Shown piece after piece: positions 23,615-32,450 of a DNA stretch of 64,000 bases; within the stretch, counting starts at the first letter, position 1, and every line of letters begins with the position of its first letter. A program made the translations under genes and the position numbers. Source of the DNA: a virus; IMG/VR virus record IMGVR_UViG_3300028920_000034, positions 1-64,000 of that record; one strand, given 5' to 3'. The notes below the pieces were generated by a model that was not told the DNA's origin, did no database searches, and saw only the letters and a list, made by a program, of their open reading frames with translations.

Positions 23615-24020
23615 GGTACGCCTCCATGAGCTTCGCCAGATACCAGTCCGGCACCATCGCCCAGCCGGGGGTCATGAACTTGCACTCCGGGTCCCCCTCG
23701 AAACCGATCCACTCGAGGTGGAACACGGGCACCCGGCCCTCCCCGGCCGCCTCGTTTTCGATCTGGGCCAGCCAGGCACGTTTGATACTGATGGACTTCG
23801 CCGCCGTCTGCTTTGCCTCCCCGAGCTCGAAGCGCCCCACTGCATCCCCGGGGGCGAGCTTGTTGCTCCCGGACCCTGGGCGGCGCCGCCCGCCCATCAG
23901 CTTGCCCAGGTGGCGCTCCTGGCGCTTCACGCTCCTCGGGGTGCTCCGGCCATCGGTCTCCTGGTCAAGCCACCGCCGCTTGAGGGTGGGCTGCTGGCCG
24001 CGCTGTCGCTTCGGTTTCAA
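23580..24020 (-). CDS. PD-(D/E)XK-type nuclease, Holliday-resolvase-like
   Basis: A 146-residue protein: a very basic N-terminus (LKPKRQRGQQPTLKRRW), then a compact core with SNKLAPGDAVGRFELGEAKQT. Asp59 and Glu68-Ala-Lys70 have the spacing of a PD-(D/E)XK active site, followed by SISIKRAWLAQIENEA. Small phage resolvases and VRR-like nucleases have this layout. It probably starts at a TTG, because the only ATG in the leader opens a five-codon frame. It is the first gene after repeat element copy 3. Confidence 0.6.
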   Translation of the reverse strand: MKPKRQRGQQPTLKRRWLDQETDGRSTPRSVKRQERHLGKLMGGRRRPGSGSNKLAPGDAVGRFELGEAKQTAAKSISIKRAWLAQIENEAAGEGRVPVFHLEWIGFEGDPECKFMTPGWAMVPDWYLAKLMEAYHAGDGDVEGSE

Positions 24021-24021
24021 G

Positions 24022-24093
24022 TTGGCACGCTCATTGCTTCTGCTTAATTAACCTTATCTCCCCCTTATGAGGAGAAGAGTCAAGAGGGTGTTC
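24022..24093 (-). promoter_or_regulatory. Bipartite repeat element, copy 3
   Basis: Lies between the end of recA and the ExK nuclease gene. It has the TTG variant and a 14-base spacer. An ATG inside the element (ATGAGCGTGCCA) opens only a five-codon peptide here, whereas at 42.7 kb the same ATG starts a real gene. Candidate promoter. Confidence 0.65.
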
Positions 24094-25279
24094 ACTGGGC
24101 GGTGATCTGCGCCATGATGATCCGCTTCGCTTCCTCGTACTCATCCGGATGCGCTGCCCAGTGTTCGATCAGCCCCTTTTTGCCCAGGTACTCCTCGCCG
24201 TTGTAACCGAGCTTCTTGGCGGACACCTCGGTGACCAGCCCCACCTTGAGCCCCCAGTTGAGCACGTGTCCCTGGTCCATCACGTCCCCGAGCTGGAATG
24301 GCCCCTGGGGACTCATGCAGAGGGTGTAGACGCCCTTGCGCTTGGCCGGGGCCGTCTTGTTCTTGTTGACGGTGAACCCGAGCTGCACCTTGTAGGTCTC
24401 GTCCCCCTTGTCGTTCTGAGTGTACTTCACCGTCTTGGTGCGAACCTCGCAGCTCGTAGCGAACCCCTGGCCGCGCCCGCCGGTCACCACCTCGGGGTTC
24501 CCGAAGGCCACCCCGATCTTCAGGCGGAGCTGGTTCACCAGCCACAGGGTGGGCACCACCTGGGCCGGTTCGATGTTGTCCCGCATGGCGTCCCGCATCT
24601 TGGCGATGAGCTGGCTGATCCACTTGCGGATGGCGCTGTTCATGATGCGCGCCTGGAGCCCGGGGTTGTTGATGCTGTCCACCGCGCTGTCCTCGAGCTC
24701 CTTGGAGGGGGCCATCGCGCCGATGCTGTCCAGCACGATAATGTCCGCCGCCCCGAGCTCCATGATGGCGTCAATCACGTCCACCGTCTGCTCGGAGTAC
24801 AGGGGGCGCGACAAGATCACCCGCTCCTCGAATACCCCGAGGCGCCTGGCCCACTCCCCATCCCAGGTGCCCTCCTGGTCCACCCAGGCCGTCCGAATGG
24901 ACTTGGGCTTCCCGCACGCGCACTCGCCCACGATCATGGACTCCTTGATCTCCACCTCGCCGGTGTTGGGGTTGATCGTCTCCACCTCCCCCTTCACCAG
25001 CTTCGCCGGCTGGAAGCACGTGCCACAGATACGCTGGGCATTCGCCACGGCACGGACGAACAGGCTGGTCTTCCCGGTGGACTCCCACCCGTAGACCATG
25101 GACACGCGCCCGGCTGGCCAGCCACCGCCCAGCGCCTTGTCCAGCTCGAAGATCCCGGAGCTCACCCGGGGGAGTACCACGTGTGCCACACGGTCCGCCG
25201 TCATCAGTGTTCCGACACCGTGGTTTTTGACGATGCTCTGGGCGAGCGTGGCCAGGGCGCTGGGCTTCTTGGCTGCCAT
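24092..25279 (-). CDS. recA: RecA-family recombinase with cysteine insert
   Basis: A 395-residue RecA-like ATPase. Walker A is GWESTGKTS (64-72); Walker B lies in ADIIVLDSIGAM; TLWLVNQLRLKIG and VVTGGRGQGFATS match the L1 and L2 DNA-binding regions. Between Walker A and the usual next strand is an insert of about 45 residues with RICGTCFQ (84-90) and ECACGK (119-124), likely a zinc site; E. coli RecA lacks it. It should catalyse strand pairing in recombination-dependent replication or repair. Confidence 0.85.
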   Translation of the reverse strand: MAAKKPSALATLAQSIVKNHGVGTLMTADRVAHVVLPRVSSGIFELDKALGGGWPAGRVSMVYGWESTGKTSLFVRAVANAQRICGTCFQPAKLVKGEVETINPNTGEVEIKESMIVGECACGKPKSIRTAWVDQEGTWDGEWARRLGVFEERVILSRPLYSEQTVDVIDAIMELGAADIIVLDSIGAMAPSKELEDSAVDSINNPGLQARIMNSAIRKWISQLIAKMRDAMRDNIEPAQVVPTLWLVNQLRLKIGVAFGNPEVVTGGRGQGFATSCEVRTKTVKYTQNDKGDETYKVQLGFTVNKNKTAPAKRKGVYTLCMSPQGPFQLGDVMDQGHVLNWGLKVGLVTEVSAKKLGYNGEEYLGKKGLIEHWAAHPDEYEEAKRIIMAQITAQ

Positions 25280-25280
25280 G

Positions 25281-25607
25281 TTACTTCCCCTTACTCAGAG
25301 CTTCCTTCGTGGCATCGATCTCTTCCCCGAGGCGCTCGTCCACCCACCTGGTGGCCTGCTCAAAGGTCTCGTCCACGTGCTCCGCGTAGCAGGGCATCTT
25401 GAGGCTCACGTCCACCCGCACGAACTCGAATCGCGCCGGGCTGATGGTGACGCCCTTGCTGATGTTGATCACGGCCGGCTCGGTGATGAAGTCGTGAATC
25501 GCCACGGGCTCCATTACCTCCTTGGCCCAGATCTGATTCTTGTTGATCTCCACCGAGCTGGCGACTGTCACCTCGCTCGCTACCTCGTTCTTTTCCTTGC
25601 CTGCCAT
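25281..25607 (-). CDS. Hypothetical 108-aa protein next to recA
   Basis: A soluble protein with a beta-rich middle (AVINISKGVTISPARFEFVRVDVSLKMPCY) and a helical C-terminus (EQATRWVDERLGEEIDATKEAL). One base separates it from recA, so the two are certainly co-transcribed. It may be a RecA accessory protein, by context only. The start overlaps the previous gene by 28 bases. Confidence 0.55.
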   Translation of the reverse strand: MAGKEKNEVASEVTVASSVEINKNQIWAKEVMEPVAIHDFITEPAVINISKGVTISPARFEFVRVDVSLKMPCYAEHVDETFEQATRWVDERLGEEIDATKEALSKGK

Positions 25608-26383
25608 GTTGCTCCCTTCATGCGGCGCCTGTACGCCTTGATTTCCGGCCGCCATGCCTCCCGTAGCTCCCGGCGCAACGTGGCATCCTGCCACGGCACC
25701 ACGCCCCCGCGGGCCTGCACGGCCGCAGATAGAGCCCGGATCATCCCGGGCGTGAACACTTCCTCCTCGCCATAGCGAAGCGGGGTCCTTGGGATCAGCC
25801 CACATCGCTGCCAATCCACCACGGTCTGCACCTGGCGCCCGAGCTCCTCGGATGCGCCCAGCACCGTGTAGGCCACCAGCTCGCCGTCCTGGTACACGCG
25901 GCGGAGCTCCTTGAGCTCCACGTCCACATGCTCCTCGAGGTGCGCCAGGTCCCCCTGGAGCCACTGGAGCAACACGCGGTAGTACCAAAGGGCATCATCG
26001 TCTCGCACGCGCCCGCCTGCCCGAATGAGGGCATCTTGGATCGCCTTGATCATGCCCTCGCTGTAGTAGCGCACTCCACCCCGCCGAAACGGGGTATCTG
26101 GAAGGGCGCCGCGGGCCTGCCATGAATCCACGGTTCGAACGGTGCGACCGATCCACTTCGCCAACACGCCCACGCTCCACAGCACGATCACGCGCCCACC
26201 GGCCTCGAGCTCGAGGGGCGCCACATGCTCTCGCCCCTTTGCGCGCCTCCGCCCGCGTGGCCTGTTTCGCACCTGGCGCCTTCGGTATGCTGGGTCCTCG
26301 CGCCACCGCTTGCGGCGCCTGGCGTTCCGTTTCGCCCGGTTCTCCGCGTACCACTGGGCGTAGTAATCGTCCCGATTGCCCAT
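25580..26383 (-). CDS. Tandem MerR-like helix-turn-helix protein
   Basis: A 267-residue protein. After a very basic N-terminus, two related segments occur at about 66-123 and 168-228. Each has a helix-turn-helix of the pattern LxxxxGRxVxTVxxWQxxGxxPxTPxRxG, followed by a strand and a helix (YYSEGMIKAIQDALIRAGG; FTPGMIRALSAAVQARGG). This is MerR-type geometry duplicated within one chain, which suggests binding to two adjacent half-sites. Function unknown. Confidence 0.6.
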   Translation of the reverse strand: MGNRDDYYAQWYAENRAKRNARRRKRWREDPAYRRRQVRNRPRGRRRAKGREHVAPLELEAGGRVIVLWSVGVLAKWIGRTVRTVDSWQARGALPDTPFRRGGVRYYSEGMIKAIQDALIRAGGRVRDDDALWYYRVLLQWLQGDLAHLEEHVDVELKELRRVYQDGELVAYTVLGASEELGRQVQTVVDWQRCGLIPRTPLRYGEEEVFTPGMIRALSAAVQARGGVVPWQDATLRRELREAWRPEIKAYRRRMKGATWQARKRTR

Positions 26384-27708
26384 CAGTAGGGTAGTGCCTT
26401 CATGCGGCGGTAGAACCGCTCACGGCTTCGCCAGAGGTGCTGGTAGAGGGACACCTCCGGGCTGTCAATGAAGTCCACCACCACCGGCTGCTTCTTGCCC
26501 TCCACCTTGCGGGTCACCCGGTAGTACGCCTGTTCAATGTCCCCGATGGGGCTGCCGACAAACATGCAGTCCAAGTCCGGAATGTCCAGGGCCTCCTTGG
26601 CCATCTTGTAGGTGGCGAAGATCACCTGGGCGAGCTCGGCCTTGTCGAGCTCCTCCTGCTTCCTGCCCCCGACGTAGAAGTCCGCATCCGCATCCGGCTG
26701 GGCCTCGAGGAGCATCGCGTGGAGGGTGTCCAGGTGCTTTCGCTGGGCAGAGAACACGATCACCTTTCGGCCGGCCGCCACGGCCTTCAGGAGCTGCTCC
26801 AGGACCATCTGGTTCCGGTAGGAGCTCGCCACCAGCTTCCGCATAATCACGAAGTCCGGGAGCTCGCTGTTGTCGCCCTGGCGACGGATCGGTGCCCAGT
26901 CGGTCCACACCCGCCGCACCACCCCCTGCATCGTCCCACGCTTGCCGACGTGGAGCACCTTCCCGATGTGCAGACGGAACACCTTGTCCGCGCCGTCCTT
27001 GCGGCGAGGTGTGGCGCTCAGGCCGAGCCGCCACCTGGCGGGGAAGCGGGGGGCCACCGGGGCCCAGGTGTCCGCTCCCAGAATGTGAACCTCATCGGTG
27101 ATCAGGAGCCCGGGCCAGGTATAGAGCTCCTCGGGGTACTGGCGGTCTCCGGCCAGGCTGTGGATCATGGCGATCACCACGTCCACGTCCTGAATCTCGC
27201 ACCGCTCCTGTTGCACGATGCCAATCCGCACCCCAGGCAGGAACGCCTCGAGGCGCTTGCGCCACTGGTTCACCAGGTAGCCCCGGTGGACCATCACCAG
27301 GGTGGTGACGCCCAGGGTCGCAATCACGTTCGCCGCCCAGACCGTCTTGCCCCAACCGCCGATGGCCTGCATGATTCCACCGGCGGCCGGGGCAGAGCGG
27401 AGGTAGTTGACCACGGCCTCTGTGGCCTCCGGCTGGTCATCCCGGAGCCGGCCGTTGAACGTGAGATTGATGGGGCTCCCCTCTGACACCTGGTAGTCGA
27501 TGGGGCCCCCGTACTTGGTGATCTCCTTGTGCTCCCTGGGAATACCCAGGAGGCCATCACGTTCAGTGTAAAGGCGGATGGGTCGTGACCCTCGCTTGTC
27601 ACGCTCGTCCCTTCGGGGGGTCACGTGCAAGCTGCGCCGGAGCGAATCCAGGCCCCGCGGCGTCCAATCTTCCGGCGCGAGCCACGCCCATCCGCCAACC
27701 GAAATCAT
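26383..27708 (-). CDS. SF2 helicase, UvsW/XPB-like (DEVH)
   Basis: A 441-residue helicase. Motif I is AIGGWGKT (115-122), motif II DEVH (205-208), motif III LSATPRRKDG, and near the C-terminus QAYYRVTRKVEGKKQP stands where motif VI usually has QxxGRxxR. The order resembles UvsW, RadD and XPB, which unwind or reanneal branched DNA. It joins the primase, DnaB and RecA in the replication block and overlaps both neighbours by one base. Confidence 0.8.
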   Translation of the reverse strand: MISVGGWAWLAPEDWTPRGLDSLRRSLHVTPRRDERDKRGSRPIRLYTERDGLLGIPREHKEITKYGGPIDYQVSEGSPINLTFNGRLRDDQPEATEAVVNYLRSAPAAGGIMQAIGGWGKTVWAANVIATLGVTTLVMVHRGYLVNQWRKRLEAFLPGVRIGIVQQERCEIQDVDVVIAMIHSLAGDRQYPEELYTWPGLLITDEVHILGADTWAPVAPRFPARWRLGLSATPRRKDGADKVFRLHIGKVLHVGKRGTMQGVVRRVWTDWAPIRRQGDNSELPDFVIMRKLVASSYRNQMVLEQLLKAVAAGRKVIVFSAQRKHLDTLHAMLLEAQPDADADFYVGGRKQEELDKAELAQVIFATYKMAKEALDIPDLDCMFVGSPIGDIEQAYYRVTRKVEGKKQPVVVDFIDSPEVSLYQHLWRSRERFYRRMKALPY

Positions 27709-28532
27709 CAGAACGGAATCTCCTCATCGGCCCCGGGACCATCGTTGTCGTGCATCTCAGTCTGCGTGGACTCCTTGGGCTGGCTCGTCTGGCGTCCGCC
27801 TTCACGCAGGGCCCGCCGGAGCTCATCGTTGCTCATGGGGGCGAGGATCTTCTTCAGGTCATAGGGCATCGGGGGATGGATTCCACCCTCCCGATCCTTC
27901 CACCAGTATTGCTTGTCCGACAGGAGGAACAGGCCGTCACCGGTGTATCCGCAGCCGCCGCAGAAGTGCTCGGTGACACCGCCCTCGCCCTCGCGGTCAT
28001 GGAGCTCCATACGGCACTCGGGGCACGCGCGGAAGGTGTCCTCCTGGCCCATGGGCTCCCAGTCGTTTCCGACGTTGGGCGACTTCGCGCTGGTACGGGC
28101 GAAGAGGAACCGGCGCCCGACCAGGCCGCCCACGCGGTCCTTTTTGATCTTGATCTTCTTGAGTCCCTCGAGCCGCAGCGCGAGGAGCCGCCGAAGGTTC
28201 TTGTAGGACTTCCCCTTGTAGGTGAACTCGGTGGTGTCCAGGATGGTGTAGAAGCCCATCTTGTAACGCGAGATCCCCGCCTGGCACATGGCGCACGTGG
28301 GGTCCTCGCGGAACACTCCCTGGCGACACGTGTACCAGTTGTCCGGCTTCCACTCGCCGTTGACGAGCGGGTTGTGCTCCCAGATCCGCACCGCGTCGTT
28401 GGAAAGGAAGATGATCTCCCGCTCGGTGTTCTCCCGAAGGAAGAACCGCTTTGCGCCCTTGGATTGGTTCTCTTCCTTTTCCTGGCGCTCGTCCTCGTCC
28501 AGGTTGTCTTCGCCTGTTGTGTACCAGCTCAT
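27708..28532 (-). CDS. ssDNA-binding-like protein with DEEIPF tail
   Basis: A 274-residue protein. CAMCQAG (79-85) and CPEC...CGGCG (about 170-205) form probable zinc sites. The last 70 residues are acidic and end DEEIPF, close to the DDDIPF tip that bacterial SSB uses to recruit partners. It starts right after the intrinsic terminator at 28572-28602, between primase and helicase genes. A gp32-like or replication-accessory role is likely. Confidence 0.6.
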   Translation of the reverse strand: MSWYTTGEDNLDEDERQEKEENQSKGAKRFFLRENTEREIIFLSNDAVRIWEHNPLVNGEWKPDNWYTCRQGVFREDPTCAMCQAGISRYKMGFYTILDTTEFTYKGKSYKNLRRLLALRLEGLKKIKIKKDRVGGLVGRRFLFARTSAKSPNVGNDWEPMGQEDTFRACPECRMELHDREGEGGVTEHFCGGCGYTGDGLFLLSDKQYWWKDREGGIHPPMPYDLKKILAPMSNDELRRALREGGRQTSQPKESTQTEMHDNDGPGADEEIPF

Positions 28533-28571
28533 CGTTGTTCTCCTTGTTGTTCTCTTTCATCCAGGTATTGC

Positions 28572-28602
28572 GAAAAAACGGACACTCCAAAATACAGTGT
28601 CC
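28572..28602 (-). terminator. Intrinsic terminator after the primase gene
   Basis: On the minus strand a perfect seven-base stem (GGACACT and AGTGTCC) with a nine-base loop is followed by GTTTTTT. It sits ten bases past the primase stop and before the DEEIPF-tail gene, so it would separate the DnaB/primase transcript from the helicase/recA transcript, or act as an attenuator. Confidence 0.8.
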
Positions 28603-28612
28603 ACCAGCTTTG

Positions 28613-29611
28613 TCAACATTGAATCACCCGCGCTGATGCCACCAGCTCGCAGTAGGCACCTGGGTCCTCGAGCACCAGGTCCGCCGGGTCCTTGCCCTCG
28701 GGAAACCTGGGGTCAAACAGGGGGACCCGTCCGTCCAGCTTCGCGATCAGCTCGTCCCTACCTTCCCGGCCGTACTGGTCCTGGTCCAACCCCACCACCA
28801 ACTCGCCGTCACGGTCCAGGAGCTCGAGGATCGTCGCCACCTGCTCATCGCTCGGCTTGCTCCCCTGGAGCCCCACCGCCGGCACCCCCGCCTGGTCACT
28901 CAGCACCACGTCCAGGTGCCCCTCGGTGACCAGGAGCCGCTTCACCGGCGCCTGCACCATGTTCTCGCCGTAGCAGATCAGGCGCTTCTCCACTCGCAAG
29001 AATTCCTTGTGCCGGTTGTAGTCCACCCACGGCACCAACTTCTCCTCCCTGGTGTCCCATGAGTAGTGGCAATACTTCGGCTTCTGTTGCTTGAACAGCG
29101 CACGCCCGCACACGCCACGAAAGCGCCCCAGGCGATCCCGAATCGTGAACATCGCCCGCTTGAACTCCCGGTCGAATCCGAGCTCCCACCGCTTCGCCGT
29201 CTCGAGCTCCACACCACGCTCCACCAGGTAGCGCGGAATGCCACCCTGGAACCGCCGGAGGAGCTCCTCCGGGGGCATCAGGATGCAAGTCTCCTCATCG
29301 CCGCCCCACAGTTTCCTGTTCTCCGCTGGGAACCAATCCTCCGGATCGTACTTGCGCCCTTTCTCAGGCATGTACTGAGGCATCCCGTGTTCCAGCGCAA
29401 GGTACTCCACTGTGCCCTTGAGTCCACACGCCTGGCAGAAGTAGGGGCTGTAGCCGTCCGGATTGATGCGCGCGGAGAACGATGGGTTCCTGTCCATGCC
29501 ACGGCTGTGGTTCGCCTCCTCTGGACACGTCGAGCGCACCTCATCGCCGTAGGCTCTCACGCGCCGGCACCCGCATTGCTCGAGTACCGAGATCAGGTCC
29601 AGCTCGCGCAT
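28613..29611 (-). CDS. dnaG: DnaG-type primase
   Basis: A 332-residue primase. An N-terminal zinc-binding region (Cys29, His35, Cys59, Cys62) matches the CHC2 domain. The TOPRIM domain carries LLVTEGHLDVV (Glu230) and VVGLDQDQYGREG (Asp276, Asp278). It is about half the length of E. coli DnaG and lacks the C-terminal DnaB-binding domain, as in several phage primases. It directly follows the DnaB-like gene with a one-base overlap. Confidence 0.85.
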   Translation of the reverse strand: MRELDLISVLEQCGCRRVRAYGDEVRSTCPEEANHSRGMDRNPSFSARINPDGYSPYFCQACGLKGTVEYLALEHGMPQYMPEKGRKYDPEDWFPAENRKLWGGDEETCILMPPEELLRRFQGGIPRYLVERGVELETAKRWELGFDREFKRAMFTIRDRLGRFRGVCGRALFKQQKPKYCHYSWDTREEKLVPWVDYNRHKEFLRVEKRLICYGENMVQAPVKRLLVTEGHLDVVLSDQAGVPAVGLQGSKPSDEQVATILELLDRDGELVVGLDQDQYGREGRDELIAKLDGRVPLFDPRFPEGKDPADLVLEDPGAYCELVASARVIQC

Positions 29612-30885
29612 CAGAACGGCACCTCCTGGCCTGCTACACCCGGCTCGCCGGCCTCGAGCTCCGCCTCCCCGCCGAGCTCTCCGAAGCTCATCCTGGACAG
29701 ATCCCAGTCAATCACCACATCGTCCATGGCGCCAGACTCGCGGAGGGCCATCGGCCGGATGATCATCTGCTTGTCCTCACGCATGTCGTCGGTCTGGAGT
29801 AGGGCGAACGCAGCCGACACGTTCCAGCCGATCACATCCGAGCCGCCCAGGTTCTCCAGGCGCCCGGTGGACAGATCGTTGGGGTCCACATCCCGGTTGA
29901 ACTGGTGCGTACCGATGATCGGCACGCTGTGGAGCTGCGCCGTCTCCACCAGATCGTTGGCCACATTTGAGAGCTTCTCCTGGCGCGTGCCGCCCTGGGC
30001 CTTCAGGAGATACATGCCGTCCACCACCACCAGGTCCGGTTTGGTGATGGCGATGGCGTCCTCCACGTTCACCGTCGTGTAGTGCCACCCAGCTCCGATC
30101 ACCTCGAGCCCGGGCTGGCCGATCAGCTTGCGCGTCTCCTCGAGGAACCGCTCCTCCTCGTACATATCCAGCTCGCCGCGGACCAGATCGTTGTAGGGGA
30201 GCTTGAGCTCGAGGGCCACGAAGCGCCGGAGAAGCCGCGCCCGGCTCATCTCAGTGGAAATCACCAGGACGTTGGAACCGTCTTTCCACGCCTGGTGGGC
30301 CATCATGAGCAAGACCCAGGTTTTGCCGGTCTTGGGCCGAGCCGCGATCACCACGAAGTCCTCCGGCCACCACCCACGGGTCGAATCGTCCAGGGTAGAC
30401 CAGTAGGTTCTGATGCCCAGCTTGCCGTCCTTGGCGTCCAGGTAGGCTTGAATCACTCCTTCGGCATAGTCGAAAAGGGACTCCACCTTGCTGCCAACCA
30501 TCTGGGCCTGGCGCACCTGGCGCTGGTACTCCTCCACCGCCGCGTGGGCCTCGTGAGGGGTGCGACCGTTCACCAGCTTCTCGAAGTCCCCCAGGAATGT
30601 CCCCTGGAGCTGCCACAGGTGGCGGTCGCGGATCTCGCTAACCAGCACCGGGAGCGAATCTTTCACCTCGGGCAGCTTCACCCCGAACTTGGACACCACC
30701 AGGTCCTCGCTCGGGAGCTCCCGGTGTTCACGGGTGTGGGCTTCGATGAAATCGAACACCTGCTTCGCGTTTGAACCGCTCAGAAGCTCGGCAGTGATTC
30801 CGGAGTCGCGCGCAACCTTCAGGGCGCTTCGGCCCCCCATCAGGAGAGACGACACCAGGGCCATGTCCAGATCAAGCGCCGGCAT
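29611..30885 (-). CDS. dnaB: Replicative DnaB-like helicase
   Basis: A 424-residue RecA-fold helicase. Walker A is AARPKTGKTW (181-190), then VLVISTEMS, KPDLVVVDGMYLL (Walker B) and GTHQFNRD. The N-terminal domain (1-130) is shorter than in bacterial DnaB. Unusually, the C-terminus is GVAGQEVPF, resembling an SSB-type acidic tip. The ATG at 30885 follows GGAGG. It overlaps the DnaC-like gene, so helicase and loader are likely coupled. Confidence 0.85.
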   Translation of the reverse strand: MPALDLDMALVSSLLMGGRSALKVARDSGITAELLSGSNAKQVFDFIEAHTREHRELPSEDLVVSKFGVKLPEVKDSLPVLVSEIRDRHLWQLQGTFLGDFEKLVNGRTPHEAHAAVEEYQRQVRQAQMVGSKVESLFDYAEGVIQAYLDAKDGKLGIRTYWSTLDDSTRGWWPEDFVVIAARPKTGKTWVLLMMAHQAWKDGSNVLVISTEMSRARLLRRFVALELKLPYNDLVRGELDMYEEERFLEETRKLIGQPGLEVIGAGWHYTTVNVEDAIAITKPDLVVVDGMYLLKAQGGTRQEKLSNVANDLVETAQLHSVPIIGTHQFNRDVDPNDLSTGRLENLGGSDVIGWNVSAAFALLQTDDMREDKQMIIRPMALRESGAMDDVVIDWDLSRMSFGELGGEAELEAGEPGVAGQEVPF

Positions 30886-31549
30886 TCTCGCCTCCATCTA
30901 GCATGGCCTTGAGCTCGGCACCGAGCTCCACCCCGTAATCGTGACCGGCCACTGGCACGGGCACCAGCACCTCACGCATGAGGCGCACCATGGACTCCGG
31001 ATAGATGCGCTCGAGCTGACTGGGCTTGCCGTCCACCTGGTGGGGATTGATGTTGCTTGTCACGATGGTGACCAGCCGGTCCTCCGCGCGGGCCCGTAGT
31101 AGGTTCTCGGTGATCCGCTCATTGTAGGCGTGGGCCTTGGTTCGGTGCTCCTTGCCAAGATCGTCCAGGCCCAGAGCATCCACCACCTTTGCTCGCTGCA
31201 TCATCGTGGTGGATTCATCGTACCGGGTACGGTTGTTCACCAGCTCCATCAGGTCCGAGCTCCGCACGTACAGCCCCGAGGCGCGAAGCCGCCGCACCGC
31301 CTTCAGGATGATCCCCAGCAAAGCCGTCTTGCCGGACCGGTTCGGCCCCCACAGGTACAAACCGCCACCGCGGCGCACCATCGCCGGGAGCACGTCCAGG
31401 TAGCGTTGCACCTGGCGCCGGTGAATGCTGTCCGCGGGGAGCACCTTGTCCATGCTGGCCGTCCAGTACAGGCGTGGTAGCTTCATCCGCTGGAGCTGCT
31501 TCGCAGTGAGCTCAGATTTACCAGCCGACTTTTCCAAGGGAACCCCCAT
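30872..31549 (-). CDS. dnaC: DnaC-like helicase loader ATPase
   Basis: A 225-residue AAA+ protein. Walker A is LWGPNRSGKTALL (66-78), Walker B VVDALGLDDLG (122-132), and LVTIVTSNI matches sensor 1. Helicase loaders of the DnaC/DnaI family have this size and gene position. The start was placed at ATG 31549 behind AGGAC; upstream in-frame ATGs lie in the coding region of the previous gene. Confidence 0.75.
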   Translation of the reverse strand: MGVPLEKSAGKSELTAKQLQRMKLPRLYWTASMDKVLPADSIHRRQVQRYLDVLPAMVRRGGGLYLWGPNRSGKTALLGIILKAVRRLRASGLYVRSSDLMELVNNRTRYDESTTMMQRAKVVDALGLDDLGKEHRTKAHAYNERITENLLRARAEDRLVTIVTSNINPHQVDGKPSQLERIYPESMVRLMREVLVPVPVAGHDYGVELGAELKAMLDGGENAGA

Positions 31550-32450
31550 CGTCCTGGAATTCATCCGCGCGCAACGCCTCTCCCTTTGAGCCACCAGGTG
31601 GTAGCCCCTGGGCAGCTTCGGCAAAAAGACCTTCGCGGTAACCCCACACCAGCTTGATCGTCGGCACGCCGTCCAGGCTCCATCGGCGCGCATAGTCCTC
31701 CCAGTATTCGATCACTCGCTCGCACACCTCGAGGGCCAGCTCGGGGTAATTGGTCACGATCCGCTTCGCCAGGCTGCGCTCTGCCTTGCCCCACGTTGGC
31801 ATGGGCAGATTCGGCCACTTCTCGCGGTAAAGCTCCATCCATCTGAGCCGGAACTTCTCCCCTGTCAGCCCGGTCTCTCGCTCCACCTTGGCCGCGCGCT
31901 TGTCCGCCTTGGCCGCCTGGCGCGTGGCCTCCTTGGCGCCCCGGGCGGCGCGGGCCTCCTCGGTGCGTTGCGATGCTGCACCTACTACCAGGGCCACGGT
32001 GCCCATGTCCACTGGCGGAGGTGGCTCGCTTGGCACCTCCTTGGACACCTTTACATCCTTTCGCTTGGGGATGCGACCGTCATCGTCCAGGCTGCACACG
32101 GCAATGGCCTCTTCGGTGAACCGGTGTGGCTCATCAGCACGCCCGTACACGTTCCACATGGGAATAATCCAGTACACCTGGCTCGTGCCAACGCGCCTGG
32201 TGGTGCTCACCAGGCCCACCCGGCGGAGCTCCTGTAGGTGGGCCGTGATCCGCCGCGGAGACTTGCCGCGGTCCCTGGCGATCCGATCCAGCCCAGGCCA
32301 ACACCGCTGCTCCTGGCGAGCAAAGGACACCAGGGTCGCGTAGGTGCGGAGAGCACCATCGGACAGCCGGGAATCCCGTAGCACCGCTACCGGGAGCTGC
32401 ACAAAGCCCAGCGCGGAAACCTGGTCAACAAATTGCACCTGTTCTGTCAT
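31518..32450 (-). CDS. Replication initiator-like protein (HTH)
   Basis: A 310-residue protein. LPVAVLRDSRLSDGALRTYA (18-37), WPGLDRIARDRGKSPRRITA and LQELRRVGLVSTTRR form an HTH_36-type winged helix typical of phage replication initiators. A lysine/alanine-rich linker (180-200) leads to a C-terminal helical domain (WPNLPMPTWGKAERSLAKRI). Its location just before dnaC, dnaB and primase supports an origin-binding role, by analogy with DnaD or O proteins. Confidence 0.65.
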   Translation of the reverse strand: MTEQVQFVDQVSALGFVQLPVAVLRDSRLSDGALRTYATLVSFARQEQRCWPGLDRIARDRGKSPRRITAHLQELRRVGLVSTTRRVGTSQVYWIIPMWNVYGRADEPHRFTEEAIAVCSLDDDGRIPKRKDVKVSKEVPSEPPPPVDMGTVALVVGAASQRTEEARAARGAKEATRQAAKADKRAAKVERETGLTGEKFRLRWMELYREKWPNLPMPTWGKAERSLAKRIVTNYPELALEVCERVIEYWEDYARRWSLDGVPTIKLVWGYREGLFAEAAQGLPPGGSKGEALRADEFQDDGGSLGKVGW

